A stretch of DNA of 64,000 bases, from NCBI GenBank assembly GCA_963922205.1, contig CAWUHX010000262.1, positions 193,501 through 257,500 on the forward strand. Reading direction: 5' to 3'. Of this stretch, positions 1 to 12,033 are shown in pieces (position 1 is the first letter of the stretch; each line of letters opens with the position of its first letter). The notes under the pieces were generated by a model, which did not search any database, had not been told where the DNA came from, and saw only the letters and a program-made list of their open reading frames with translations. The DNA is from Romanomermis culicivorax. Lineage: Eukaryota; Nematoda; Enoplea; Mermithida; Mermithidae. A program made the translations under genes and the position numbers.

Positions 1-480
1 CCATTTGAGTCCCCTGTGAGTTATTCTCTTCTATAGAAGTATCGGAATCCTTCTTTTCTGACACTACGATCGGGGCTTGCTTCTCTCTCCTTGCTTGCTG
101 TCGCATAGCTTTATTTTGAAACTGCCTTTGTGGGGCATTGCCAAATTTATTTCTACCGACATAAGCCACTTCAGCTTGCCCTTCACCCATCGTCACCTCA
201 TTTATCACAATTGGAGACTCCACAGTTCCTCTCTTTTTATAAGCAGCTGTGTTCCGCTTATCAATCTTGTGCACATCCTCTGCTAAATCATGCCATGTTT
301 CATACTTTTCTCTTTGATCTAGCAACTCCATCTGATACTCTTCAGATGCTTTATACAAAAAGGTATCAATTATAAAATGATCTCTAAACTCTTCGGTCTT
401 ATTAGGATATAATCTGTCTACTAGCACACTAATTCTCTTGAGGAATTTCACTGTAGCTTCATCAAATCCTGCTTTATGTT
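1..480 (-). pseudogene. gag-like open segment running off the window
   Basis: The minus-strand frame that takes over after the break near 480 stays open to position 1. It encodes a charged, capsid/nucleocapsid-like sequence with features such as WHDLAEDVHKIDK and a Lys/Arg-rich tail. No CCHC knuckle is seen in the visible part. The polymerase would lie further left, outside the window. Confidence 0.4.
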
Positions 481-1194
481 CATCAGCTCCCTTGTTTGCA
501 TACCGACATTTGAATCTGGAGCTTGCACTTTGAGCAACTTTCTTCGGGCTTTTTCGTAACTTTTGAACCTTTTGGCAGTAGCTTTCGGTACACCCTTAGA
601 AAGCGCTCGTAAGGCAGCCAGCTTCATTTTATCAGTAGTTTCCGAAGTAAATTCTGCCTCTAAATCATTTAGGAAGCTGAGAACTTGTGTCTCAGTCATG
701 TCATCGAGGAGTAGCTTTGGCTTTACAGCCTTCACTATATCTGACACAGTAGGCTCCAATCCATCCACTGAGGAGTCATCAGAATCTGATGAATTTCCTC
801 GTGTGGACTTTTTGGATCGTTTGTGCTTCGACGTAGTATGTTTGCTTTCCTTATGACTACCTGCTGCTTCCTCATCAGCCTCTTGGAAAAATTGAGCAAC
901 TATATCACTTGCTTGTTCTCAAACAGCAAGCGGTTCAGTTACCCGTTTTTCCGTAGAAACCTTTGATTTCACAGCAGGTTTGACTGTGAACTTTTGCTCT
1001 GACTCATCTGCTTCCATCTGCCGTAACCTTTGGTCATTGGCAATACAGGTTGCAGACGTTGTTGGCAAAGTTCTACACATATCCTGAGTTTGCAATGGTC
1101 TGTCTGTAGTCATACTCACTCGGATATCCCTTTCCTTTTGCTCCAGGACGAATCTTTCCAATAGTCCTTGGACTCCGACCATCGAATCGGCCAT
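448..1194 (-). pseudogene. gag-like open segments, middle part, broken frames
   Basis: Two consecutive minus-strand open pieces (919-1194 and 448-768) are separated by a frame break. The first has charged Lys/Glu repeats. The second is helical in character, with many Leu/Lys/Glu residues as in capsid-like regions. At its left end the frame closes near 448, while the next frame stays open down to position 1. This points to a frameshift near 460-500, so this copy is probably not intact. Confidence 0.4.
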
Positions 1195-1218
1195 TTTGTC
1201 AATTTTGACGTTTAGTCG

Positions 1219-1812
1219 TCAAATTTTGTCATCCTTTTGACTCATTTCAAAACGTAAATCGTCCAGTGGATCATGACGGTAATCGTCCCGAATATTATCC
1301 AAATTTTCGTTGAGGTATTCGCGATGATACGTATCAAATCCTTGTCGAGGTCGTCGAAAACGTTCCTCTCTAAATTGATCAAACGGATCAATATGATCCT
1401 CGGCCAATTTTGGCCTTCTATCAATAGGCGCTAATAATTGAGCGTCTCTATCTTCGGCAGTCAATAGTTCCTTTGCCGTGGCCATATTATTGATATTATT
1501 AGTGGCCATTATAGGCGCTACGGAAGTGGGAGCGCTTACTGGGTCCAATTTTACCTCAGCCCGCTGGCTTATGGCACTTGAGTCGGAGCCTTTCCGCTTG
1601 CTCATAGTATTAGATACCACGGGCAGTGGGAAAGGTTTATCCGACTCATCATGCCTTACACCAGGCGGAGTCTTCGGTAAAGTCATACCAGAGGCTAAAT
1701 CCTCAGCATTTTTGGACATTTTGAGCCCTAAGTCTTTGTAAAAACCTTTAGGTTTTGTGACACCTCGAGTGACTCTGCGCTCTTCCGTATTGCAAGTGTC
1801 AGAAGCCACCAC
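1219..1812 (-). pseudogene. gag-like open segment, N-terminal part
   Basis: A 197-codon open stretch with hydrophilic, Arg/Asp-rich sequence (several RDD, FRRP and DPLDDLR-type runs) and no transmembrane segment. It starts immediately inside the candidate LTR, where gag starts in Ty3/BEL-type elements. It opens with GTG codons overlapping the proposed primer site, so the true initiation codon is uncertain. No catalytic motif is present. A gag role is inferred from position only. Confidence 0.4.
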
Positions 1813-1814
1813 TT

Positions 1815-2519
1815 GTTATGTTTACTTCTCTGGCTTAGATCCGAAGATGTCAGCAATATGACTCAAGTCCTATCGGCTTGTACTCAATCGACTACTGTAG
1901 GTCACTCAAAGGAGCTTCCTATTAGCAATCAACTGAACACAGTGCAACAGTCCTTAAGCAGAAATAAACACAACCTTCAGTCACTAATAAGTAACTGGAA
2001 ACTCTAACTCTTGCAATCGAAGGGCACTCAGGGTCTCCCCAGATGCCTCCTAAAGGTTCACACAAATACACAGAGCTCACTTCAATAATATCCAAAAGGA
2101 CTGGGGCTTCACCTTGGCTTGGCTCCCGTGTAAGGCGACTCCCTCCAACCGCTCAATGCGCGAGAAATAATAATAATATAAATAATAAATAATTATTATA
2201 GTAATAATATGCAAATCTGGTGTGGGGCTGTCGACGTTTGCCTTTACTAGGCGAAGCAACACAATACAATGTTATGGCAGACGCGACTCGCCCAAAACAC
2301 ACCAAATTGCAAAAAAGTAAACACGAATGAATGTTTTCTTCCTTTTTGGTGGAATCGTAACTTTGTCGATTCACCAATTTTGCATAGATGTGGGATTGCT
2401 ACTGCCGTAAGCACATCCCCAACAAGTCAAACTATTTGGAAAACATACGAACTAGAATTTCCCTTTAAAGTGAAATACCCGCCGCGACTATGCCTTTAAT
2501 AAGATCTACATGTTATACA
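1815..2519 (-). repeat. Candidate 5' LTR
   Basis: On the minus strand the block begins TGTATAACATG and ends AACATAACA, so it has TG..CA termini. Inside it is a TATA-rich tract (about 2160-2195) followed by a GC-richer segment, as expected of a U3/R promoter. Without the second LTR this is an inference. Confidence 0.4.
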
Positions 2520-3345
2520 TCACGAATTTACATTAATTCTAATTACTTATCTTACAGGTCAAAATTTCATTTTTCTGCTGCCAAATGAAAATTTTCTGGC
2601 ACAAAATTTTTTTTTCAGTGAAAAATCTTGTTTGTTGGTCAAAATTTTTTTCCTTGGTGGAAAATTTTTTTTCAGGGTGAAAATTTTTTTTCTCGGCTAA
2701 AAACTTCTTTCTTGATTTTGCCGGTTTCGGTTCAGTTTACGTTTACTTTTGCTGTTTAGTTACGGATTTTGGACATAGGTGTGGGTAGAAATTCAGAATC
2801 ATTTTTTTCAATCGAATTTCCTCAACTAAATCTATACAACTTCAGGGGTTGATACTGTCGGTTACATTTTGTGAAACTGCAGCGTTACGTTTTAGAATGC
2901 GAAAAACCTCTTCCAAACCTTCTACTGTAATCCAAAGGTCTGCTGGTCGCCACCAGTGGTGCCAAGTTAGGGGTTTTTCCCCAAATCTAGGGGTTTTTCG
3001 AGGGCATTGAGGTTTTTCTAGAGGTTATTTGTTTTAAGGGTTTGTTATTTTGGGGGGGGGGGGGGTTTGGGGGTTTTCTAACAAATTGGCTTGTTTGAAT
3101 TTTGCTACGCTTAATGGAGAATTACTGTATAAATTAAGAAAAAACCCGTGCTGAAATTGAAAATAATGAAAATTGAAATGAATATTGTCTGAATAGTGTT
3201 GCCAGTTTGTGTAATTTACAGTTCAATTAGCGTTTTTTCTGGCTTAATTCCGAATTTTGACTGTTGGTGCAGCGTTTTTTTTCCAAAAATTTTTCCTTAA
3301 GTGGAGAAAGACCCAGACAATTTTTTGCCGAAGTAATAATAAAAC

Positions 3346-3581
3346 CATACCTGTACTTGGGGGGGGGGTTGGGGGGGGACCCCCCCCAACTCGGCCAACC
3401 CAGTACCCAAATTCATTTCCCCCCCAACCCCCCCCCCCCCAGTTGGGAAAAATTAAAAAAATTTGCCAAAAAGTGTATGTTTTTTGGCCTTTTTTGGGAA
3501 AAATTTCGACTTTTTCCTACCCCCCTCCCAAAATTTCGGATTTACCCCCCCCCCCAGCTGGTCGGAGGTCTTACAGGTATG
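3346..3581. mobile_element. CATACCTGTA-type MITE with 8 bp TSD
   Basis: The 236 bp element has terminal inverted repeats CATACCTGTA and TACAGGTATG. It is flanked by a perfect 8 bp direct repeat AATAAAAC (3338-3345 and 3582-3589). Long G and C runs lie near the ends. TIR length and 8 bp duplication fit a non-autonomous hAT-type (or P-type) element. Confidence 0.85.
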
Positions 3582-4237
3582 AATAAAACCAAAGAAATTT
3601 AGGGTATAAAAGCACTAAAACACATTGAAATTTGATAAATCGCGACTGAAGTAAATAAAAACCTATGCTAATTTATTTCGTATTTTATGTATGCCGCGAA
3701 GCAGCCGAAAGTAACTACACCCTTAAAGTGCATTCAAGTTTGAAAGATAAAAAATTTTTCCTATTTGGCTGATAGAGCTAAAAATTTGTCACTTTTTTCC
3801 AAAATTTTTTTTTCTAAAAATTAATGTTTTGGGGGAAAACACGCTGGTTTGGTGTAAAAATGCTCTGTTGACATGTGCTGGGTCGAGTGCACACTGCACA
3901 CTGCTCAATCTTTCAGAGGTGGAATGAACTATTTTTCAATATTTGGACTTTTGGATTTTATGGCTTTTTCGCTGTTGTTTCTTCAGTTTATTGATGGTTT
4001 TTTCTGTTTAATGTAATGTGGGTTTAATTTTGTACTCATTTCAAGGCACTAGTAAGAATAGCACCAGTCAAGTTTAGTGCCAGGCCGGCTACAACTGATA
4101 GTTATCGACTGGTGAAACCTTCGTTCATTTGATCGTTGCTTGGGCAATCAGAATTAGACTTAGGCTCCGGCTTAGGCATGATTCATGTGTATATTCTATA
4201 TATAGTGTACATAAGTTCCGGCAAACTTTATGAGCGC

Positions 4238-5254
4238 CAGAGCACCCCATGGGTGGGTATTACCCCCGTCTTAGATTTGGAAATTCATTTACTACCCCCA
4301 TAAAAACAGCTCACTATAGCAAAAAATTTTGGTAGACCTCATCCTCTCCCCAGTAGGTTATAGTAATTCGAGAAAAAATTGCACAATGTGTGATTGTGAG
4401 GGATTACTCACTGCTCTTTTTGACACATTTACTGAGCAAATCATAATGGGAAAGTATGCAACTTCTGTGCCATATAGCGATTTTTAGGAAAGGATATCAG
4501 CACATTAATATATGCTACTTGTAGGAAATCATTATATATATAATTGGGAGATGAAATAATGACTTATGTATATGTAATCTATCAAAAAATCGCCCCTTGC
4601 GAAGAAAAACATTATGTTCTTAAAATTCTTCCTCTTCATGCTCTCCTTTCCTTTTCTCCGCTTCTGCGTTGGGTCTTCTGCGCGCGTATGGTTACCCAAG
4701 CTGTGGCATACTTTCCTGCTATGAGTTGAGACATGTGAGGTCTGTTGACGTGGATCAGAAGTGGTACTTGGTTTCAAACTCGTAGTTCATAGTCTAATGG
4801 GATTAATAATACTAAAGTCACATTCAGCATCAGGACTTTCAATTGGAAGCACTGTTCCAAGCCTAATCAGCGATGGGATAAGCCCATACTGCTGAAGATG
4901 CTTGTTGAAACAATGTTTCCAAACGTATGTTGTGCCCGATTCTTGAAATGTGCAGGAATCAGTTGGCACAACAGTCTTCAAAGTGTGACTATTCTGTACG
5001 TATAACTAGTGCATTAAAGTTGCAGGATTGGGAGCCGGAAAATGGAGTTGAACCAGTAAATGTTTTTTGACGGTAAAAAGCATAAAGTAGGGGCATTATT
5101 CATTTATGTAAGTTCTATGTGGTTAGAGTACTACAACTCCCCCCTCCTTGGCAAAAAGTAGGGAGCAAAAAAAAAGGTCACGGCATATTTCAAGTACTAC
5201 CCTTAAAATTTACGATTTTACCCCTACCTAAATTTTCGACCTTGGGGACCTCTG
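4238..5254 (-). mobile_element. CAGAGGTCCCC-type hAT-like element, reverse copy
   Basis: Reverse-oriented copy of the family seen intact at 24952-25964 and 56221-57233. It begins CAGAGCACCCC and ends GGGGACCTCTG. The flanking octamers do not match, so its target duplication has decayed or the copy is rearranged. Short open stretches inside it are the same ones seen in the other two copies and are not conserved as a protein. Confidence 0.75.
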
Positions 5255-7065
5255 GTGTTTGTGGTTTTTCTATGGTTCTTTCGTGTTTTTTCCTGGGTTA
5301 ACTCTTGAGAATGTTTGGTTCATAAAAATGACTATGTAAAAACCGCTGGAAGCTCCCTCTATCATTTTAGAGTAGTTAGGGAATCCAAAAATGGTAGCTA
5401 GAAGTATTAATCTTATCGGAAGTGTCATCACTTTATGCTATAGGCAACCCCTATTATAACACTAAAATTACACTAATAGTGGGTACATAAAATAGGAACG
5501 ATGAGTGAGGAAAAAAGAGAAGTATAAAAGGAGCAGAGTATGCGATATGAGAAGAAAAATGAACAAACATGACGAATAAACGGGAGTATACAATACGTAA
5601 TGTACGTAATCAAAACTCACAAGAAATCAATCACGAAATTGTATCAATGTATATATATAGCGCACAGAAAATCTGGAATGACAGACGACTTCGAAGTAAA
5701 CCGTTTTCGATAAGAGGGTTTTAAATTGATTGATTATCGCATACATACCAGTTGCAGTTGAAAATCACACATAGACATCTGAGACGTGTCCAAATTTTTG
5801 CTTGTCAAACCTGTATGTGAGCTAGCTATACATAGACTATCGCTCTTCCCTCTGTTAACCTGCAGTATGCAGTCATTGAAAATATGGTGTTCAATTAAGC
5901 TTAACTGTTCCGTATAAAATTGTTGTTCCATTTATATTTTGAAATTTCACGTCAAGGAAATTGAAAACTTTATTTTAACAATAAATTCAGAATATTAAGC
6001 TCAATCATAGTTCATAAATTTTCATTGATTATTCGAATGTTATCCCGTATGCTCAGAATACACTCTACAAAAGATTTAGCGTCTAATTTTTTTGTTAGTC
6101 CGCAAACTGTAGCAAATTCGACTCTGTATACTAAATGTATGCTTGCATGATGAATACCTTAGAATATGGATTGATTTATGTACATATTTTGTGTTCAATA
6201 TGTATCATACAAATACGATTTTTTTGTTCTTAATGAAGTCAATCATACATGCACATAACTTACGCAGGTCCTCATAGAGCTACATAGTAGCTACAACTGA
6301 AACAAAGGTACCTTTGATTCTGAAATAGAGTAACGTAACGAAAAGAAGGAAAACGTAGATTTAATAGCGTAAAAGAAAGTAGTGACTGACTCCCGACATA
6401 AATCTAGTGATTCTATAGTCTCATCAGTGTTAACGAACATAATTTATTACACCAATAGATTATTTTTTACCCATAAATTTTTTCATATAGTTTGTAAAAA
6501 AAAATTTAAAGGTGCATATGCTTACGTAGGTCAACAGAAGTCCGCAAAAACTGGCTTCATAAATCAACATTTTCATAAAAATATTTTAAAAACTATCAAT
6601 TAAAAACTGATGCGGTCTCTCTTCTTGACAATGGAAGTTTCTAAAAATGTGCAACATTTTGGAAAATGTGGAAAGAAACTGGTTCACATGAGGACTAAAT
6701 CTTCGAGGAGAAAACGGCGGCCCAAATCGGTCAAAAAGTTAAAACTGTCTCAATAAAAGTTTTTTTTTTTAATTTTTTGACCGAAAAAAACGTATTTTTA
6801 GCACTTGCTGACTATTTTGGAAAATCGGCTACTTCTTTCCGTAAAAATGACTAGTCCCTGTCGCTCAAAAGCTCCTTAAGGTACACCTTAAACTTCTCCG
6901 TAGGCCGTTGTTTGAAAATGCTTCTCCGTTAACGAGAAGTTCAAGAACTTCTTAAACTGACCGGCATTGGGACCTGTCATATGTGGATTTTGTGTCTATC
7001 ACGGAGAAAAATCCCAATTTTCCGGCGCTTCGCGCTGGTCAATGAGTATAACAATCATTGTTTTC

Positions 7066-7592
7066 CATACCTGTAATTGGTGGGGGGTTAGGGGACCCCC
7101 ACCTCCAACTTGGTCGAACCCCATACCCGAGTGTTGGGACCCCCACCCATACCTGTAAGCGGTCCGACCAGTTGGGGGTGTAAATCCGAAATTTGGGTGG
7201 AGGGGGTTGAGAAAAGTCGAAATTTTTCCCAAAAAAGGCCAAAAAACATACACTTTTTTGCCAATTTTTTAATTTTTTCCAAACTGGGGGGGGGGGGTTG
7301 AGTATATGGTTGGTCAAGTGGTGGGGGTTTCCCCCAACCCCCCACTAATTACAGGTATGCCCCACCCCCAAATTGGTCACCCCTATACCCAACCACCCCC
7401 AAACTAGGAAAAATTGGAAAGAATTGGGAAAAAAGTGGTTTTTTTTGGCCTTTTTTGGGAAAGTTTTCGAAATTTTTTCGACTTTTTGTGGTCTTTTCGA
7501 CCCCCTCCCTAAAATTTTGGAAATTACCTCAAAATTCCTACCTCAAAATGTTTGGTTTACCCCCTCAACTGATCGGACCTCTTACAGGTATG
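7066..7592. mobile_element. CATACCTGTA MITE interrupted by a second copy
   Basis: The outer element is flanked by a perfect 8 bp duplication TTGTTTTC (7058-7065 and 7593-7600). An inner copy spans about 7148-7358, with its own CATACCTGTA and TACAGGTATG ends and near-matching C-rich flanks, so one copy inserted into another. Confidence 0.85.
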
Positions 7593-8526
7593 TTGTTTTC
7601 TTTTAGCATATCTACTTCCACTTACTAACTAACATTCAACAGTTTCAATCAACTGAATTACATCATCTATTTTTTATTAGTTACTTACTAGTCAATATTT
7701 TGCCCATAAATGAGATTTTGCATCAATCTCTACAAAAGTTTTTCGTCTCGCTTGGAGCACCGTTTTCTCCTAAAATTAGGTCTTTTAAGAAAAAAATTTG
7801 GAAATGAGGAAAAAATTTTGGGCATTAGTTCTCATAGTGGAAAAATTTTTTTCAGTTCAAAACCGAAAAGATTTATTCTGGCGAACTTCAGAAGGTCAAA
7901 ACCGTTTTAAATTTTCCACTTGTACTAATTAACCTTCAACACTTCCACTTGTACTAATTAACCTTCAACAGTTACTATCAATTGAATTACTTCATCACTT
8001 TTTTTACTAATTTAGTTAAGAGTCAATATTTTGCTGATAATTGAGATTTTTCATCACTTCATTGAAGTTTCCCAAACGTTCTGGAACGTGAACCTTCACA
8101 GTCTACAATTGAAAAACGATAAAAACGTCATTCTGAGACTGTAAATTTAGAGCTTCTATCCAGGAATAATTGTTGCCAACACACATTTTCCAGCAACTTG
8201 GAACAGTAAAATTTGAAAATTTTCCCAGCGCATAACACCGGGATAGAAAAAGTACTACGATGCATTAGTGTGATTCAGATTTATTTTCATCGTTAGGAAG
8301 ATTTATTTTCCAGCCTTTTAGAATGCAAAAACCTTGAAATTTTCCCGGCGCTACACGCCGTAAAATTTTGTTTGATTGGTCCGCCCGCCCCTCCTTAAAA
8401 GATTCTTGGCTGCGGCCTTGACCCCATATGGCTAGCCATAGGATTGGAAAATCCTGGAGGGGAGGTCGCCCAATAGCTAGCCATATGGCCGACGATTTCT
8501 GGGGGGGTTCCTATATAGCACTTCCC

Positions 8527-8785
8527 CATACTACCTGTAAGTGCTCCGACCAGTTGGGGTAACGGTAAACCCAAAATTTTGGAATCGGGGTCCCAAAATT
8601 TCAAAAGTTTTGTGGGGAGAGTCGAAAAAATTTCGGAAATTCTCCCAAAAAAGGTATTTTTTCCACATTTTTCCGAGTTTGGGGGGTTGGGTATAGGGTT
8701 GACCAAGCTGCGGAGCTCCGAAATTTGGGTATAGGGTTCGACCAAGTTAGGGGAACCCCCTCAACCCCCCCCAATTATAAGTATG
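8527..8785. mobile_element. CATACCTGTA-type MITE inside another repeat
   Basis: Degenerate ends (CATACTACCTGTAA and TATAAGTATG) are flanked by CACTTCCC (8519-8526) and CACTTGAC (8786-8793), six of eight bases identical. The host sequence around it (8395-8520 and 8794-8815) resembles the CATATATGTAAC-type repeat at 37944-38273, so the insertion is nested. Confidence 0.65.
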
Positions 8786-9398
8786 CACTTGACCCCAATT
8801 ACATGTATATGTTCAAAACTCTTCTTAAGTCAAGGCGAATCCAAGCGTGCGTTAAACAGGCCGGTTTCTCGAAACTCTTCCCAAGGAACGCTAATTAAAG
8901 TGTAGTTGTTGCTATGAAAGGCAACAGCGAACTGCACCTTTGAAAGATTTGAATTTTGTGTGCTCTTTCTTGGGTACCCGTACCTCTCGAGGTCTCTCAT
9001 TACTCCAAGGAGCAACTTTTTCAATAGAATTTATTAATTTTTCTAGCCAATTGAATATGAACTTGGCAAAATCAATGTCATAGTACACTAGAGGAAAATG
9101 TGCGTACGCGAAAAAATCATTTTTCGGTTTCTGAACCTTTGGGAAGCTGGGTGTTAAGAACTCAGATTTTTGGGGTAGTTGTCGTTGACAACGGAGATTG
9201 GGCATGACTTGACTCCAGATCAATGAGTTATATAACCGCCGAACTGCTTCGCAGAAATTTATTACTGAGTGCCTTTCAAGTTGAACGCGCGACATGAATG
9301 ACTATACTTTGATCATTCTCAGTGTGTAAAAAATTGAACTACCTGACATCATTTCACTATCATTCAAGTCAATCATCTTCATTCCTAATATTTTTCAG

Positions 9399-9854
9399 CT
9401 TCTGCCAAAATGGCCCCAGTCGCGAAGAAACCTGTTTCATCTGATTCTGATTCATCCGATTCCGTGGAAGAAACGAAACTCGCGAAAGCGACGGCCATCG
9501 TTCAACAACCATCTATGCCATTACCGCTAAAAAAGAAGGCCGTTTCGTCATCTTCGTCATCGGATTCTTCGGACGAAGAAAAAGAAGAGAATAAAGTGCA
9601 ATCGCAACAAACACCACTAACGAAAAAATTTCAAATTCCGACCAAACAAACGACTAAAAAAGATGATTCCGATTCTTCTTCTGACTCTAATCCTGAAAAA
9701 GTAAAATCTAAGCTTATAGTGCCGAAAAAAACATCGGTTGTTGTGACGAAGTCGGTAAACAAGAATGCCGCTTCTTCCTCGACGTCGTCATCCGATACGG
9801 AAGAAGAGAAAGTTGCAAATACGAACTTTGCAGCATCGAAACAGGGGCATCCAG
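9399..9854 (+). CDS. NOLC1: NOLC1/Nopp140 repeat exon A1
   Basis: First visible exon of the NOLC1 gene. It is preceded by a pyrimidine-rich acceptor (tttttcag) and followed by GTAAAT. It is 456 nt, phase 1 at both ends. It encodes alternating acidic serine clusters (SDSDSSDS, SSSSSSDSSDEE, SDSSSDSNPE, SSSDTEEE) and Lys/Pro/Ala/Val-rich linkers. In NOLC1 this is the pattern of casein-kinase-2 sites that bind snoRNPs and RNA polymerase I factors in nucleoli and Cajal bodies. The internal ATG at 9410 is not a start: the copies A2 and A3 lack it and the open frame begins at the acceptor. The acceptor-proximal intron matches that of A3. Confidence 0.88.
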
Positions 9855-11252
9855 GTAAATCGGCATTCATCATGTGTATCTATAATCCGAATGAGCCGTG
9901 TTCCCATAATTTTCAACAGCAACATTTTTTAACAATAAATCGCTTTTCATCGTAGCGTCAGATCCAATTATCTTTCTGGAATGTACAGGGTGGCTACCAA
10001 CTGAGAAATAACCGAGAATCTCGTAAATAGTTCACACTTTGAGTAACTTCAAAGCGATTTCGTAATATATGAGCGCTAGAAGTCCAAACTTTTTCGCGGC
10101 TTCGCGGTGTTATACGGATTACAAATGTTATATGGATTCTTTATTTTGAAAATATATATTATTTGAAATTTCAAGTTTGGTTTGATATAATATGCTCACT
10201 GCTGGTGATATGCGTCGGATATCCGGATATTCTCACTGTTCAAAAAGGAAGTAAAGGTTACTGGGAAGTTAGGTGCCACATTATTAACAACAAAAGGTTC
10301 AAATTATGTAAGTGACATATACTACTCAGCAGGGTTTTTTAGCACGAGTCCCATTAGCATTCGTGCTGATGAAAAAATATTTCGTTAGCACAGTTGGCAC
10401 TGCTGAAAAATTTTACATTGTTGGTTTCAAACTAATGTGCGAGTTTTTCAATTCTGATAACATGCTTTTATTGTATTAACTCATGAAATCATGCTTGATA
10501 TTATTACTTTTAGAAGGAATAAGACTCTCATCTGATTTTAATCAAATCATCTTATTCTTACCTTGTGCACTTGATTAGTTGACCAACAAGTAAATATTCA
10601 GTAGTTAGTTTGACAGTAATACTTTTAGGAATCGCTAAATTCGCATTCTGTTTCCATAAACGTTTACATCTTTTCATTGTATCTGGAAGTGCACTTCTAC
10701 CTCAATATAGGTTCCCGATTGATTTTTCCAGGAACATATATGTAATATTTGTTACTCACTATTACTGATTGGCATAAACCTCAGCATATGTCAAAATAGC
10801 TGTTTCCAAATTACTTGAGTAGTTTCCAGGTAGTTAGAGCCTAGGCTGATTCAGATTCCAGCCCCAGTCGTTCACTAAGCAAAAGTCATGAAAAGAATGA
10901 GGATATTGACGAAGTTGTAATGATTTTTGATTTTTCATCACAATTTAGTGATAACTTTTATCTTACTTTCTCCTCGTAAATCTTTAAAAAATTTCTCTCT
11001 TTCAGTCATTATCACACGTGCTAAAATCAAAAAATTTCCATTAGTACGGCTCTAGTTAATTAGCTCCATGCTCAGAAAACCCCGGTATTAGCCTTCAAAC
11101 GATTTCTGGTAGGATCATAAATTTCGCCAGCACCACTGAATAATTGTTCAGAGGAGATATTCGTTGGTTCAGACGGGATTATCGGACAAAAGATTTTTGG
11201 CTATCAATGACAAGTTCGGCATGTTTAATTCATCTTTCCTTTTTCTTTCTTT

Positions 11253-12033
11253 TCATTTTTCTCTTCTTGATATATAATTTCGATTTCCTGTGAATCTTAT
11301 AAATAAGTATATATTAACAAGCCGACATACAAAAAATACTTTGTTCATTATATTTATATCCTCGGGTTCAATTTGACCTTCTCCATCCTCACTGCTACTG
11401 GCTATAAAGTCATTAAATAAATCTATTTCACGCTTATTTTCAGTATTTTGATTTTCAGCTGGCGTTGAAATTATGATCTGACTTTGATCATTGAGTTTAC
11501 TAAGTGAGGTTTTCAATGTTTCAACTATTTCTGACATCGTTCCAGGCTTTTCGAAAAATTTATCGGTACCTGGGATCAATGAAAGTAGCGATCATAAATT
11601 CTCTATTAGAACTGAAAATGTTTTCTCAGATTATATAATATTGTTTCCATTTCATATTACGCTATCGTTTCGAGATTTCCAAATCTGAGATCAATGTTCA
11701 CCTTCAGAGCTTCAACAAATGAACCGATTCTTCTACTGTCTAAAGTTCTGAGCATATATATCATGAATGATTAGACATCGAAAAAATATATTAATATAAT
11801 ATATAAATTCGTCGAGGTTAATTTTAGAATAATTAGACATAATAATACATAATTATTCATGAGCATATACACATATATGTTGTATCATATAAGATCCGAT
11901 GCGGATCTTGTCGGATCTTTCATTCAAGATCCGGATCCGTTGAAGCAATTTTTTTTGGATCCTGATCCGCTGAACCAAATTTTTTAGGATCCGGATCCGC
12001 TATCGTCAAAATAGGGAATCCGTCCCATCCCTA
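11253..12033 (-). mobile_element. Decayed hAT element with transposase relic
   Basis: The minus strand carries, at about 11560-11620, a reading IDPRYR preceded by MIATF. This is the LDPRFK-type block near the C-terminal dimerisation region of hAT transposases. Upstream of it is a helical stretch with a RFGNLE-like segment (11640-11760). Downstream is an acidic DLF..SSSEDGE region (11253-11450). In-frame stops and frame changes show it is dead. At the outer edge, 11885-12033 has repeated GATCCGGATCCG motifs and ends CCCATCCCTA, an hAT-like TIR. The other end was not located. Confidence 0.65.

Larger units (their letters stand above)
1..2519 (-). mobile_element. 5' part of an LTR retrotransposon (LTR, primer site, gag-like region)
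   Basis: Read on the minus strand, this stretch has a candidate LTR (about 2519 to 1815), a candidate tRNA primer-binding site beginning TGGTGGC two bases inside it, then gag-like coding pieces running leftward off the window. Pol, the 3' LTR and the target duplication are outside, so the element boundaries are inferred and the right boundary is the weaker one. It opposes the host genes and probably sits upstream of, or in a 5' intron of, the NOLC1 gene. Confidence 0.55.
2520..9398. other. Gene-free stretch filled with transposon copies
   Basis: No coding exon could be supported here. It holds a T-rich degenerate tandem of about 20 bp units (2560-2720), two CATACCTGTA elements (3346-3581; nested pair 7066-7592), a third that is interrupting another repeat (8527-8785), a minus-strand CAGAGGTCCCC element (4238-5254) and otherwise plain AT-rich DNA. 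The N-terminal LisH exon expected for NOLC1 was looked for and not found. Confidence 0.6.

Noticed and set aside
3257..7606. Pro/Gly-rich open stretches over the G and C runs
   Set aside because: They are products of the CATACCTGTA MITEs and appear on both strands and in several frames.
8830..9295. Minus-strand open stretch of 127 codons (MSRVQLERH..) and an overlapping 64-codon one
   Set aside because: Neither shows a family signature and they are in different frames. At most this is a decayed transposon or gene fragment.
9410..9412. ATG in exon A1 as the NOLC1 start codon
   Set aside because: The open frame begins at a good acceptor upstream, A2 and A3 lack the Met, and phase 1 entry matches all other repeat exons.
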